Assembly (NCBI GenBank): GCA_019828565.1
Contig: JAHDYR010000005.1
Span: 1,736,001 to 1,800,000, forward strand
Reading direction: 5' to 3'
Length of the DNA: 64,000 nucleotides
Source: Carpediemonas membranifera
Taxonomy: Eukaryota > Fornicata
The number at the start of each line of letters is the position of its first letter. Positions within the stretch are counted from its first letter, which is position 1. A program made the translations under genes and the position numbers. Of this stretch, positions 22,901-36,900 are shown one piece after another. The notes beneath the pieces were generated by a model. The model worked only from the letters and a program-made list of their open reading frames with translations. It had not been told where the DNA came from and searched no databases.

Positions 22901-24475
22901 CTGCGGTCTGAATTCCCGGACTGCGACCTGGTTGCATACCAGGATGATGCATACCTTGTCGCCCCCCGCGACACACCAAGCACACGTATTGATGCCTTCT
23001 TTGCTCGATGCGCCGCACTGGCGAACGGCGTGGGTATGAAGGTCAACGCGGCCAAGTGTGTTGTCATCTCGAAGTTCGGGGTTTCGGGGAACATCCGGCG
23101 CGCTGTGTGCGGAAAGGCGGTCGGTGTCCCCATTGGGGATGCTGATGGCGAGGCTGCGGTAGTCGATGAAGTGTTCTGTGGCATGGAAGCGGCCATCGAA
23201 AGAATCGTTGCGATGGTGGAAGCAGTTGGTCCTGTTTCGGCCGGTGTTGCCATCAATATGCTGAGATCGTGTGTTTTGGCAATGCCTTCGGCAATCTATC
23301 GGTCTGTCTCTCCAGTTCCCCACCAATCCAGGACAATTCAGCTGGAAAGGAAAATCCTTCGAGCGATTGGCGACATCCTGCAGAAAATGGGCAGATTGCA
23401 AGTTCCTACGCAGCGTATTGCGCTTGATTACGATGATTTCGGTCTTCGTATGCCTTTGCCATCGCTCGTGTGGAAGTGTGCATTTTTGGGCACAACACAC
23501 CAACTGCACACACTACGCCCCAACAGGACCGTCCCTCACCTTGACGAGTCGCTTTTCAAGCTCGATGGCAGCGCTGTATGGCCTGAAAGTGTCGAGGCTC
23601 TCTATGAGATCGAGGCCATGAAGCCTCAGAAGAAGCTAACCAAATTCCATAGAGATGCATGGGTGCTTGAGTTCCGCCCCAATCAGCCTGCTGACTTCGA
23701 GTTATGCCCAGATGCCGCCGTTCAGGCTCTACCGGAGTCAGCTGGCCGCCCCGCCCCCGCTGCCGGAGCACTCCGCAAGGAGGCCTCCCTCACGCCCTTG
23801 GAGCTCGATCCGGCTCCACTGGGGTCCCTCTTTGTTCCCATTGTGCGGGCGCACCTCGACACGGCCCCATTCGAGGAGCTGCCTGAGGTCTGCCCGCTGT
23901 GCAACGCGCAAGCCATCACGTGGAAGCACGCCCTCTCGTGCCCCAACCAGACCGGAGGTGCCGACGATGCCCGCCATGACCACATTCGGGACGTTGTACA
24001 GGCCGTTGTCAGTGACGATGACATATCTGGCCGTCCAATGGCTGACGTGAAGCCCGAGCGCTGGCTCACCCGGGCCCACCCCAGGTTCCGGCAGGTGTCT
24101 GCCAGAGCGCCCACCCGCAAGAGGGCCGACCTCAAGGTCTCTGGTGAGCGTGACGTGGTTGGCAACGTGGTCCATGACGACGTCTATGTCGATTTTTACT
24201 GTGGAGTCAACCCGCGCGCGGCTGAGCTGGAGAAGGCCAGGGAGTACCAGAACTGGGCTATTACATTTATCCCAGCCGCCACCACCGTCCTGGGTGAGAC
24301 TGAGTCCCGCATCACCGAGTGCTGGGCCGTGAAGCTCTGTGAGGCGATCGCCCGCCCCCACCTGGTCCCCAGGGTCAAGCACCGCACCTTCCTCTCGGTC
24401 TGGGCAGACAACATCCGCGTCTGGTCGGACTATGTCTCCCAGTGCAAGGCCCGTTGGGCCGAGCACCACCAATAA
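19935..24475 (+). CDS. RT-endonuclease polyprotein of unit 5, few frameshifts
   Basis: The ATG at 19935 is tRNA-derived. It has the alpha domain, six Pro/Ala repeats, the linker, then the type C segment GPDALVAAHQQVAPGGWLDL. The RT has SAPGPSGLSF, AVDMTNAYGTVSR and YQDD; CPLCNAQAITWKHALSC, RADLKVSGERDVVGNVV and the C-terminal CKARWAEHHQ follow. The frame is broken once in the repeats near 21090 (GCTCGCC for GCCGCC) and once near 22832 (GGGAAGGGGG, one G more than unit 9) just before QQGDPISP. Otherwise the frames are open. Confidence 0.8.
20571..21140 (+). repeat. 93-bp in-frame tandem repeat, six copies (unit 5)
   Basis: Six copies. Three repeat variants alternate (PSPTPADAA, TRQIPAQVA and STDPTPAQAA openings), so the arrays change by duplication of multi-copy blocks. 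Confidence 0.8.
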
Positions 24476-24673
24476 TCTGCCCTCCCCACAAAATGCCGGA
24501 GTCGCGACTCGGCTGACTCGGCCACTCTAGGCTGCGTCGTCCCCGAGCCCCCCTGCGCCTCCCGCCCCATCGCCGCATCGCATAACGCATCCCCTGCCCC
24601 TGCGCGAGAGTAGTTGCTCGAAATTCCGCGGAGTCGCGTGTCGTTCGGACAACCTGGGAAAGTAAATTCGGCC

Positions 24674-27600
24674 ATGGTATCCAGAGGAAAGTTGCTCGAT
24701 TCGCCGCCGCAAGGCGACGAATCCTGCCATACATCCGATGACGGACCAGGTGACACGAATTACCAGAAACTAGCGCTGTTCGCTGCGCTCCTGCGCGTAA
24801 TGGACGAAATTCGTCAGCACTGCCCGAAAGGCTCGTGGCCGAAGAACGCTGAGGCCTTCATCGAGGTTTGTATGAACAAAGATCGTTTATTGCGCCTTGT
24901 GACGGACAACAAACGCTTCTTCACGATCAACAACCTTTCTTTGATCACGGACTACGTTCATGCGGCCACAAACCGCTTCGGGCCAGGCCATAAGCCGAAG
25001 GCATCCCGCCGTGATGACCACATCGCCAATGCCACTTCACTTCTTCACGCCGCAGCCACCAACCAGGTGTTCACTGCTACGATCTCGATTGATCGTGCCA
25101 ACGAGGCCCTCGAGCGCGTGATACGGGGCAGAAGGACCGATGAGCAGCTCATGAGGGAGCACCCTCGTCCGCTCCGCCCGTCCGAGATCGCCGCTCGCCG
25201 CGCCAAGACCGGGCGTCAGTCATACGCCCAACTGATCAGCCGTGTCGAGGAGGCCCGCCCGGCAAGCCCTGCGCGAGACCGCACTGCCTTCCTCGAGGCA
25301 GAAGCATACGCGTGTCGCGTAGCTGCTGGCCGCGCAGACCGTCAACAGCAGGGTGATAGGCCCCCGAGCCCCACCCCTGCCGATGCTGCCCCCCACCGAC
25401 TCCGCTGCCGCCCTAACTGGGCCGCAGCCCGCAGCCGCCCCGCAGGGTGACAGGCCCCACGAGCCCCACCCCTGCCCAGTGCTGCCCCCCACCGACTCCG
25501 CTGTCGCCCTAACTGGGCCGCAGCCCGCAGCCGCCCAGCAGGATGACCGGCCCCCGAGCCCCACCCCTGCCCCAGGCTGCCCCCACCGACTCCGCTGCCG
25601 CCCCTAACTGGGCCGCAGCCCGCAGCCGCCCCGCAGGGTGACCGGCCCCCGAGCCCCACCCCTGCCGATGCTGCCCCCCACCGACTCCGCTGCCGCCCTA
25701 ACTGGGCCGCAGCCCGCAACCGCCCCGCAGGGTGACAGGCCCACGCGCCAGACCCCCGCCCAGGTTGCCCCCACCCAGCCAGAGGAGAGGAACATCGACG
25801 ACACCGCAGTGTCCGAGTTCCTCTCCCTGGCGGGCGTCGAAGACGGGGAAGGGGAGAGAGCTGAGTCAGAGACCGGGCACGAAGCCCGTGGTGACTCAGC
25901 CAACCCTCCCCTTCGCCCGCCGCCGCAGGCAAGCCAAGGCCCTGAACCACGTACATTTGTGTACACAGGACCTCCTGGCGCTCTTAACCAGATCACGGAG
26001 GCGCACCCTGGGCCAGCATCATCCACGCCTACCCAGGGGTGGCTGAGCCTTGCCAAGCTGGATCGACTCCGGCATAGGTTCACCGCAAACATCCCGACCC
26101 ACCTGGTCGAGTCTCATTGGGGCTCGGCCGAGCAGGTAAGGTCCACACTCACGACAGCAGTCCGGGTCGGAGAAGTGTCCGGCGGGCAGAATGGCGTCCA
26201 CAGGATGTCACGTGAACGCTGGACACAGCTTCTCGAGGGCCTCTTCGCGGACGAGCCGGACAGGCGGCCACCCTACAGCTTCCCCAAAGGGTTCAGGCAG
26301 TTCACGCCGAGGTTTGTGTTCTTCATGAGAGAGGCATGCGGTCTTCCGCCGGACCCTAGTGCTGAGGCCCCGCCCCATGCCGGGCCCAGCCAGCCCCCAC
26401 GGAGACCGAGAGCAGCGCTCCTGCCCCTGCCGCCGGCCGACCCTCTCGCGGGCGACCTGCCGATCGAGCTGTCATATCTGCCTCACCCCGCGGAAGCCGG
26501 ACGCATCGGCCGGGCGAAGCCCTCACGGAAGGCTGCCGCGGGATTCGTGAACGGGCTGATCCGGCTGCTCGTGACCCTGGCGAACGCGCCGCAGAACCGG
26601 AAGCGGGAGGCGCTAGCCGCCGTCCTTCGGCACGCGCGGACAGTATATCGCCCTGGGAAGAAGGGGATCTCCCTCCGCACCCGCTCCCCAGAGCGAGCTG
26701 CATACTCGAAGGCCGCCGCCGGGTATTACTCCAGCGCCATGAAGGTCCTGCTCTCTGAGGAGATGACACTCACGCCGGGTCAGATCGACCAGAAGCTGGA
26801 GGAGATGCAGGCCGCCCCGCTGAGAGATCCCCAGACGCCGGCTCTCACACGCCGCGCCGACGCGCTCACGTCCTTTGAGGTCACCTTCGAGGCCGTAGAC
26901 GAGGCGCTGGGGAAGATGAGAGCGGACTCGGCCCCCGGCCCATCCGGGCTGAGCTTCTTGCATCTGAAACTCGCTCATCGACTCCGGAAGGGCCAGTTGG
27001 TGCAGGCACTCCTGCCCCTTGTGCGCGACATCATTGCCGGCGAGGAGTACACGGGTATCCTCGCTCACGCACGGCTCATCGCACTGCCGAAGGGCGAAGA
27101 TCGGGTCAGACCCATCGCCATGGGCGAGGCGCTCCGGCGCCTGGCCGCGAAGGTCCTCGCCTCGGCCGTCTCGTCGCGTCTCCGTAATGACGGCGTCTGC
27201 CCTGAGCAGTACGGGCTCGGCGAGAGCTGCGGCCTGGACGTTATGACCGCGAAAATTGCGGAAGCGTACGACGAAGGGCTCAAGGTCTGTGCTGTTGACA
27301 TGACTAACGCCTACGGAACCGTGTCCCGCGCCCACCTCCGTGTGGTGCTCGAGGCGCACGCCCCAGCCGCCCTCCCCTATTTCTCCACCATGTATGGCGA
27401 GGGCAAGCTGCTGACCCCGACCGGGCACGTCATAGCCAGCCGAGAGGGCATCCACCAGGGGGACCCCCTGTCCCCAGCCCTCTTCACGCTGGCTATGACG
27501 CCCCTCCTCGGCAGCCTCCGGTCGCAACTTCCCAGTACGACCATCCTCGGCTACCAGGACGACGTGTACGGGCTGCTGCCCCGGCAGGCAGACCAGCGGA

Positions 27601-29068
27601 CGATCGATACATTCTACGCGCGTGTGGAGGCGGCGTGTGGAGCCGTCGGTATGCGGGTGAACCGACTGAAGTGCCTCGTCCTGGCGAAGACGGGGACACT
27701 GGGCCAAAAAAGCGGACGGGTGCTCGGTATCCCCGTAGGCGACGACGCGGGCGTTGCCAACGCTGTGGACGCGGCCTTCTCGCGCATGGAGGACGCGCTC
27801 GTGCGGGTGGCCGAGATGACCGAGGCAGTGGGGCCGAAAGCGGCCTCGGTGGCGGTCAATCTGATCAGGTCTTGCGTTCTTCCGATGCCTTCGGCAATCT
27901 TTCGCAACGTGAGCCCGATTGGCCACGAATGCCGCACAAAAAGCCTGGAGCGGAAGCTGAGAGCTGCCATCGCACGCATCCTTCAGGTATCCGACGTCAC
28001 AAAGATACCCGAAGAGCGTCTAGCGCTCGATTTCGCCGACTACGGGCTCCGTATCCCTCTTCCGTCGCTCATCTGGAAGTGTGCATTTTTGGGCGCAGCC
28101 CACCAGCTGCACGCCCTAGGCATCACCCGGGACATGGAGGCGGCGCTGTTCTCTCCAGAAGAGTGCCAGGAGTGGCCCAAAACCATCCAGGAACTGTTTA
28201 GCATCGAGGCTGAAAAGCCGCAGAAGACACTCACTACGATGCTTGCAAAAGCCTGGACGGCCAAGTACCGCCCCAAGACACCCGCCGACTTCGGCCTAGA
28301 CCCCGAGGAGGTCTCCCAGGGCCTCTCTGACTGCAGCTCCCTCGAGGCCCCCGCCGCCGGACTCCTCCGCAAAGAAGCCGCGCTGAGCCCCCTCGACCTC
28401 GAGCAGACCTCCTGCGACAGCGTGTTCGTCCCCGTCACCCGGGCGCACCTCAACATCGCCCCATTCCGCGAGATGCCGGTCACCTGCCCCCTCTGTGGCC
28501 AGCAGGACATCACGTGGCGCCACGCCCTCGGCTGCTCCTACCTGAAGGATGGCGCGACCAACGCACGCCACGACAGCATCAAGATGGCTGTGCACGATCT
28601 CGTGACCCAGGACGACCTCCGCGGGCGCCCCATCCCCACTGCAAGCCCGAGTTCGATCTGCTCGACACCCACCCTAGGTTCCGCGTCACGAGCGCCGACG
28701 CCCCCACACACAAGCGGGCTGACCTCAAGGTCTGGGGCGAGCGCGACGTGGTCGGAAACGTCGTCCACGACGACGTCTACGTCGACTTCTACTGCGGTCT
28801 TCACCCCCGCGACGCCGAGACCGAGAAGACCCGGGAGTACGCCAACTGGGACGTCACCTTCCTGGTCGCCGCCACCACCGTCGGCGGCGCCACGGAGTCC
28901 CGCCTGACCGCGGACTGGGCGGTGCAGTTTTGCGACGCCATTGCACGGCCGCACCTGGCGGGAACCATGCGCGACACGGCCTTCCTGAAGGCCTGGGAGG
29001 GCAACCTCAGCATCTGGAGTGACTATGTCAGCCAGTGCAAGGCCCGCTGGGCCGAGCTCAACCTATAA
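24674..29068 (+). CDS. RT-endonuclease polyprotein of unit 6
   Basis: The ATG at 24674 is tRNA-derived. The beta domain and four Pro/Ala repeats (25352-25740) have C-run indels. A 1089-codon frame (25638-28907) then covers the linker, the whole RT, the CCHC knuckle and the start of the endonuclease. The CCAAAAAAGCGG run has six A here and the frame stays open, which marks the seven-A versions of units 2 and 8 as the altered ones. One base is missing at about 28634 (CCCCACTGC for CCCCCACTGC in units 2 and 8), so the endonuclease core and the end WAELNL read in another frame. Confidence 0.8.
25352..25740 (+). repeat. 93-bp in-frame tandem repeat, four copies (unit 6)
   Basis: Four copies, several with an extra C in the GCCCCCC or GGCCCC runs that shifts the frame. 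Confidence 0.75.
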
Positions 29069-29266
29069 CCAGGTCCCTGCACAGAAATCTGGAGTCGCGA
29101 CTCGGCTGACTTGGCCACTCTAGGCTGCGTCGTCCCCGAGCCCCCCTGCGCCTCCCGCCCCATCGCCGCATCGCATAACGCATCCCCTGCCCCTGCGCGA
29201 GAGTAGTTGCTCGAAATTCCGCGGAGTCGCGTGTCGTTCGGACAACCTGGGAAAGTAAATTCGGCC

Positions 29267-32200
29267 ATGGTATCCAGAGGAAAGTTGCTCGATTCGCCGC
29301 CGCAAGGCGACGAATCCTGCCATACATCCGATGAAGGACCTGGTACGTCTATTGACAAGCGATTAGCGCTGTTCGCTGCTCTTCTGCGGTGGATTAACGA
29401 TTTCCATCCCTCCAGCTCGAAGAACTCTTGGCCGAAGGATACTGAGGCCTTTATTGAGATCTGCATGAACAAAGAACGTCTATTGAGCCTTATTTCGGAT
29501 TACAAGCGTTTCTTCACGGTGAGCAACTTGGTTTGGATAACCAACTACGTTCACGCGGCGACAAATCGCTTCGGCCCCGGCCACAAGGTGAAAGCTTCCC
29601 GCCGCGACGATCACGTCGCAAATGCTGTCGCCATTCTGCACGCTGCAGCCACTGATCAGGCGTTCACATCAACGCTCACCATCGAACGTGCGAACGAGGC
29701 TCTTGAGCGTATGATCGAGCACGCCATCGACCCAGTGAAAGCGAGAAGGATGAACCTCCTTCAGACTGTCCGAGGCCCTCAGAGGACGACGTCTGTAACC
29801 GCCTTGGTGAAGCGGGTCCAGCATGCGCCCCGCCCAGCCAGCCCACCGAATGCGGGCATCGCCCGCGAGTATGCGAGGGCCGATGCCTTCGCCCGACGCC
29901 AGGGTGACCGGCCCCCGAGCCCCACCCCTGCCGATGCTGCCCTCACCGACTCCGCTGTCGCCCTAACTGGGCCGCAGCCCGCAGCCGCCCCGCAGGGTGA
30001 CAGGCCCCCGAGCCCCACCCCTGCCCGATGCTGCCCCCACCGACTCCGCTGCCGCCCTAACTGGGCCGCAGCCCGCAGCCGCCCCGCAGGGTGACAGGCC
30101 CACGCGCCAGATCCCCGCCCAGGTTGCCCCCACCGACTCCGCTGTCGCCCTAACTGGGCCGCAGCCCGCAGCCGCCCAGCGGGATGACCGGTCTACCGAC
30201 CCCACCCCTGCCCCGGCTGCCCCCACCGACTCCGCTGCCGCCCACACTGGGCCGCAGCCCGCAGCTGCCCCGCAGGGTGACAGGCCCCCGAGCCCCACCC
30301 CTGCCGATGCTGCCCCCACCGACTCCGCTGCTGCCCCAACTGGGCCGCAGCCCGCAGCCGCCCCGCAGGGTGACAGGCCCACGCGCCAGACCCCCGCCCA
30401 GGTTGCCCCCACCCAGCCAGAGGAGAGGAACATCGACGACACCGCAGTGTCCGAGTTCCTCTCCCTGGCGGGCGTCGAAGGCGGGGAAGGGGAGAGAGCT
30501 GAGTCAGAGACCGGGCACGATGCCCGTGGTGACTCAGCCAACCCTCCCCTTCGCCCGCCGCCGCAGGCAAGCCAAGGCCCTGAACCACGTACATTCGTAT
30601 ACACAGGACCTGACGCTCTGGTTGCCGCTCATCAGCAGGTTGCGCCTGGGGGTGGCTAGACCTTGCCACGATTGATGGGATCCGCCGCACATTCGTTGAA
30701 CATGTCCCCAGAGAGGACCGCAGCGGCATGTGGTCCACTAATGACCAAGTCAGATCGACGCTGACGTCAGTCGAGGCCGTCCGCTGGCTCTCCAGGGGGC
30801 AGAACGGGCAGAACCGCATGTCCAGAGCACGCTGGACGGCTCTCCTCGAGCAGGTCTTTGCGGCTCACCCGAGGAACCGGCCGACGTATGCGTTCCCGCA
30901 AGGCCTGAAGTCGTTCGCACCCAGGTTCGTGGCATTCATCCGCGAGGGACTTGGATTGCCACCTGACCCGGCCATCCCCGCGGTTCCAGGACAGTCGTCG
31001 AGTCGACCCACTGCCCGTCGTGCGCCGTTGGTCCCGGCTCGGCCCCAGGCACAGCCGCACGCAACCTCCTCCCAGCAGCTGCCGGAGGAGCTCCGATTCC
31101 TGCCCTCGCCGACTGAGGCAGGAAGGATTGGGAAGGCCAAGCCGTCAAAGAAGGGCGCACTGCCGTTCGTGAAGGGCCTGATCAACCGCTTCGTAGCTCT
31201 CAACGAGGCTCCCGCCTCGCGGAAGCGAGCTGCCCTCATTGCTGTCCTACAGCATCCGCGCACGGTGTACAGGCCCTCAAAGGAGCCGGTCGGGCTCAGA
31301 AGCCGGACACCTGAGTTTGCGGCGTATACCAAAGCAGCGGCCGGCTACTATTCGAGTGCGTTGAAGGTGCTCCTTGCGGAAGACCTCACACTGGCCCCGG
31401 CTGAAGTTGACGAGCAGTTGGAGGCGCTGCAGGAGGAGCCGGTGCTCAACCCGACCCTGTTCCACCCACCCAGGATGCCGGGTGCGCTTGAGTCGTTTGA
31501 GCTGACAGAGGAGGTCGTCACGCATGTCCTCGATCGACTGAAGACTGACTCGGCACCTGGGCCATCGGGCCTCAGTTTTCTACATCTGAAGCTGGCCTAT
31601 AGACTGCGGAAAGGCCAGTTCGTCAGGGCAATAACGCCGCTTTTGCTCGACATCATCAGTGGCGAAAGGTACACTGAGATCCTCTCCCATGCCCGGCTAG
31701 TTGCGCTACCGAAGGGGGCGGGCAACGTGCGCCCCATCGCCATGGGCGAGTGTCTACGCCGCGTGGCCGGGAAGGCTTTGGCCCGCGTGGTTGGCCTGCG
31801 CCTTGCCGCGGACGGGGTCTGCTCTGGCCAGTATGGACTGGGCGAGCCCTGTGGTCTTGACTGTATGGCTGACCTTCTGGCAGAGAGGTATGCAGCAGGC
31901 GACCAGGTATGTGCCGTCGACATGACTAACGCATATGGAACGGTGTCCAGGCAGCACCTCCGGGACGTCGCAGAGGCCTGGGTTCCCGCCCTGCTGCCGT
32001 ACCTTGAGGTCATGTACCGTCAGGGGTCGTCTGATCACCCCTACAGGACTCGTCATTCCGTCCAGGGAAGGGGTACAGCAGGGGGATCCCATCTCTCCTG
32101 TCCTCTTCTCCCTGGCCATGAAACCTGTGCTAGACCAGCTGCGGTCTGAATTCCCGGACTGCGACCTGGTTGCATACCAGGATGATGCATACCTTGTCGC

Positions 32201-33713
32201 CCCCCGCGACACACCAAGCACACGTATTGATGCCTTCTTTGCTCGATGCGCCGCACTGGCGAACGGCGTGGGTATGAAGGTCAACGCGGCCAAGTGTGTT
32301 GTCATCTCGAAGTTCGGGGTTTCGGGGAACATCCGGCGCGCTGTGTGCGGAAAGGCGGTCGGTGTCCCCATTGGGGATGCTGATGGCGAGGCTGCGGTAG
32401 TCGATGAAGTGTTCTGTGGCATGGAAGCGGCCATCGAAAGAATCGTTGCGATGGTGGAAGCAGTTGGTCCTGTTTCGGCCGGTGTTGCCATCAATATGCT
32501 GAGATCGTGTGTTTTGGCAATGCCTTCGGCAATCTATCGGTCTGTCTCTCCAGTTCCCCACCAATCCAGGACAATTCAGCTGGAAAGGAAAATCCTTCGA
32601 GCGATTGGCGACATCCTGCAGAAAATGGGCAGATTGCAAGTTCCTACGCAGCGTATTGCGCTTGATTACGATGATTTCGGTCTTCGTATGCCTTTGCCAT
32701 CGCTCGTGTGGAAGTGTGCATTTTTGGGCACAACACACCAACTGCACACACTACGCCCCAACAGGACCGTCCCTCACCTTGACGAGTCGCTTTTCAAGCT
32801 CGATGGCAGCGCTGTATGGCCTGAAAGTGTCGAGGCTCTCTATGAGATCGAGGCCATGAAGCCTCAGAAGAAGCTAACCAAATTCCATAGAGATGCATGG
32901 GTGCTTGAGTTCCGCCCCAATCAGCCTGCTGACTTCGAGTTATGCCCAGATGCCGCCGTTCAGGCTCTACCGGAGTCAGCTGGCCGCCCCGCCCCCGCTG
33001 CCGGAGCACTCCGCAAGGAGGCCTCCCTCACGCCCTTGGAGCTCGATCCGGCTCCACTGGGGTCCCTCTTTGTTCCCATTGTGCGGGCGCACCTCGACAC
33101 GGCCCCATTCGAGGAGCTGCCTGAGGTCTGCCCGCTGTGCAACGCGCAAGCCATCACGTGGAAGCACGCCCTCTCGTGCCCCAACCAGACCGGAGGTGCC
33201 GACGATGCCCGCCATGACCACATTCGGGACGTTGTACAGGCCGTTGTCAGTGACGATGACATATCTGGCCGTCCAATGGCTGACGTGAAGCCCGAGCGCT
33301 GGCTCACCCGGGCCCACCCCAGGTTCCGGCAGGTGTCTGCCAGAGCGCCCACCCGCAAGAGGGCCGACCTCAAGGTCTCTGGTGAGCGTGACGTGGTTGG
33401 CAACGTGGTCCATGACGACGTCTATGTCGATTTTTACTGTGGAGTCAACCCGCGCGCGGCTGAGCTGGAGAAGGCCAGGGAGTACCAGAACTGGGCTATT
33501 ACATTTATCCCAGCCGCCACCACCGTCCTGGGTGAGACTGAGTCCCGCATCACCGAGTGCTGGGCCGTGAAGCTCTGTGAGGCGATCGCCCGCCCCCACC
33601 TGGTCCCCAGGGTCAAGCACCGCACCTTCCTCTCGGTCTGGGCAGACAACATCCGCGTCTGGTCGGACTATGTCTCCCAGTGCAAGGCCCGTTGGGCCGA
33701 GCACCACCAATAA
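29267..33713 (+). CDS. RT-endonuclease polyprotein of unit 7, frameshifted
   Basis: The ATG at 29267 is tRNA-derived. The alpha domain, five Pro/Ala repeats, linker and type C RT are the same as in units 5 and 9. Frame breaks: near 30025 (GCCCGATG, extra C), near 30650 (GGGGGTGG, one G fewer than unit 9) and near 32023 (CAGGGGTCG, one G more). All lie in G or C runs, and none is shared with unit 9. Confidence 0.75.
29905..30380 (+). repeat. 93-bp in-frame tandem repeat, five copies (unit 7)
   Basis: Five copies, including a GCCCACACTGGGCC variant that is also found in unit 9. Confidence 0.75.
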
Positions 33714-33910
33714 TCTGCCCTCCCCACAAAATGCCGGAGTCGCGACTCGGCTGACTCGGCCACTCTAGGCTGCGTCGTCCCCGAGCCCCCTGCGCCTCCC
33801 GCCCCATCGCCGCATCGCATAACGCATCCCCTGCCCCTGCGCGAGAGTAGTTGCTCGAAATTCCGCGGAGTCGCGTGTCGTTCGGACAACCTGGGAAAGT
33901 AAATTCGGCC

Positions 33911-36900
33911 ATGGTATCCAGAGGAAAGTTGCTCGATTCGCCGCCGCAAGGCGACGAATCCTGCCATACATCCGATGAAGGACCTGGTACGTCTATTGAC
34001 AAGCGATTAGCGCTGTTCGCTGCTCTTCTGCGGTGGATTAACGATTTCCATCCCTCCAGCTCGAAGAACTCTTGGCCGAAGGATACTGAGGCCTTTATTG
34101 AGATCTGCATGAACAAAGAACGTCTATTGAGCCTTATTTCGGATTACAAGCGTTTCTTCACGGTGAGCAACTTGGTTTGGATAACCAACTACGTTCACGC
34201 GGCGACAAATCGCTTCGGCCCCGGCCACAAGGTGAAAGCTTCCCGCCGCGACGATCACGTCGCAAATGCTGTCGCCATTCTGCACGCTGCAGCCACTGAT
34301 CAGGCGTTCACATCAACGCTCACCATCGAACGTGCGAACGAGGCTCTTGAGCGTATGATCGAGCACGCCATCGACCCAGTGAAAGCGAGAAGGATGAACC
34401 TCCTTCAGACTGTCCGAGGCCCTCAGAGGACGACGTCTGTAACCGCCTTGGTGAAGCGGGTCCAGCATGCGCCCCGCCCAGCCAGCCCACCGAATGCGGG
34501 CATCGCCCGCGAGTATGCGAGGGCCGATGCCTTCGCCCGACGCCAGGGAGACCGGCCCCCGAGCCCCACCCCCTGCCGATGCTGCCCCTCACCGACTCCG
34601 CTGTCGCCCTAACTGGGCCGCAGCCCGCAGCCGCCCCGCAGGGTGACAGGCCCCGAGCCCCACCCCCTGCCGATGCTGCCCCTCACCGACTCCGCTGTCG
34701 CCCTAACTGGGCCGCAGCCCGCAGCCGCCCAGCGGGATGACCGGCCCCCCGAGCCCCACCCCCTGCCCAGGCTGCCCCCACCGACTCCGCTGCCGCCCTA
34801 ACTGGGCCGCAGCCCGCAGCCGCCCCAGCAGGGATGACCGGCCCCGAGCCCCACCCCTGCCCAGGCTGCCCCCACCGACTCCGCTGCCGCCCCTAACTGG
34901 GCCGCAGCCCGCAGCCGCCCCGCAGGGTGACAGGCCCACGCGCCAGACCCCCGCCCAGGTTGCCCCCACCCAGCCAGAGGAGAGGAACATCGACGACACC
35001 GCAGTGTCCGAGTTCCTCTCCCTGGCGGGCGTCGAAGGCGGGGAAGGGGAGAGAGCTGAGTCAGAGACCGGGCACGAAGCCCGTGGTGACTCAGCCAACC
35101 CTCCCCTTCGCCCGCCGCCGCAGGCAAGCCAAGGCCCTGAACCACGTACATTTGTGTACACAGGACCTCCTGGCGCTCTTAACCAGATCACGGAGGCGCA
35201 CCCTGGGCCAGCATCATCCACGCCTACCCAGGGGTGGCTGAGCCTTGCCAAGCTGGATCGACTCCGGCATAGGTTCACCGCAAACATCCCGACCCACCTG
35301 GTCGAGTCTCATTGGGGCTCGGCCGAGCAGGTAAGGTCCACACTCACGACAGCAGTCCGGGTCGGAGAAGTGTCCGGCGGGCAGAATGGCGTCCACAGGA
35401 TGTCACGTGAACGCTGGACACAGCTTCTCGAGGGCCTCTTCGCGGACGAGCCGGACAGGCGGCCACCCTACAGCTTCCCCAAAGGGTTCAGGCAGTTCAC
35501 GCCGAGGTTTGTGTTCTTCATGAGAGAGGCATGCGGTCTTCCGCCGGACCCTAGTGCTGAGGCCCCGCCCCATGCCGGGCCCAGCCAGCCCCCACGGAGA
35601 CCGAGAGCAGCGCTCCTGCCCCTGCCGCCGGCCGACCCTCTCGCGGGCGACCTGCCGATCGAGCTGTCATATCTGCCTCACCCCGCGGAAGCCGGACGCA
35701 TCGGCCGGGCGAAGCCCTCACGGAAGGCTGCCGCGGGATTCGTGAACGGGCTGATCCGGCTGCTCGTGACCCTGGCGAACGCGCCGCAGAACCGGAAGCG
35801 GGAGGCGCTAGCCGCCGTCCTTCGGCACGCGCGGACAGTATATCGCCCTGGGAAGAAGGGGATCTCCCTCCGCACCCGCTCCCCAGAGCGAGCTGCATAC
35901 TCGAAGGCCGCCGCCGGGTATTACTCCAGCGCCATGAAGGTCCTGCTCTCTGAGGAGATGACACTCACGCCGGGTCAGATCGACCAGAAGCTGGAGGAGA
36001 TGCAGGCCGCCCCGCTGAGAGATCCCCAGACGCCGGCTCTCACACGCCGCGCCGACGCGCTCACGTCCTTTGAGGTCACCTTCGAGGGCCGTAGACGAGG
36101 CGCTGGGGAAGATGAGAGCGGACTCGGCCCCCGGCCCATCCGGGCTGAGCTTCTTGCATCTGAAACTCGCTCATCGACTCCGGAAGGGCCAGTTGGTGCA
36201 GGCACTCCTGCCCCTTGTGCGCGACATCATTGCCGGCGAGGAGTACACGGGTATCCTCGCTCACGCACGGCTCATCGCACTGCCGAAGGGCGAAGATCGG
36301 GTCAGACCCATCGCCATGGGCGAGGCGCTCCGGCGCCTGGCCGCGAAGGTCCTCGCCTCGGCCGTCTCGTCGCGTCTCCGTAATGACGGCGTCTGCCCTG
36401 AGCAGTACGGGCTCGGCGAGAGCTGCGGCCTGGACGTTATGACCGCGAAAATTGCGGAAGCGTACGACGAAGGGCTCAAGGTCTGTGCTGTTGACATGAC
36501 TAACGCCTACGGAACCGTGTCCCGCGCCCACCTCCGTGTGGTGCTCGAGGCGCACGCCCCAGCCGCCCTCCCCTATTTCTCCACCATGTATGGCGAGGGC
36601 AAGCTGCTGACCCCGACCGGGCACGTCATAGCCAGCCGAGAGGGCATCCACCAGGGGGACCCCCTGTCCCCAGCCCTCTTCACGCTGGCTATGACGCCCC
36701 TCCTCGGCAGCCTCCGGTCGCAACTTCCCAGTACGACCATCCTCGGCTACCAGGACGACGTGTACGGGCTGCTGCCCCGGCAGGCAGACCAGCGGACGAT
36801 CGATACATTCTACGCGCGTGTGGAGGCGGCGTGTGGAGCCGTCGGTATGCGGGTGAACCGACTGAAGTGCCTCGTCCTGGCGAAGACGGGGACACTGGGC

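Larger units (their letters stand above)
19929..24667 (+). mobile_element. retrotransposon unit 5 (alpha/C)
   Basis: 4739 bp, the same length as unit 9. Nearly identical to units 7 and 9 over the RT and endonuclease, which suggests recent amplification. Confidence 0.85.
24668..29260 (+). mobile_element. retrotransposon unit 6 (beta/A)
   Basis: 4593 bp. It joins a beta N-terminus (as in units 3 and 4) to a type A RT (as in units 2 and 8). Confidence 0.85.
29261..33904 (+). mobile_element. retrotransposon unit 7 (alpha/C)
   Basis: 4644 bp. RT and endonuclease DNA almost identical to units 5 and 9. The 3' UTR is 191 bp: one C is missing in the GAGCCCCCC run near 33784. Confidence 0.85.

Noticed and set aside
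26613-27926. Long antisense ORFs over the RT (for example 437 codons)
   Set aside because: They recur in every unit opposite the RT because the sequence is GC-rich with few stops. They read as low-complexity Arg/Gly/His without domains.
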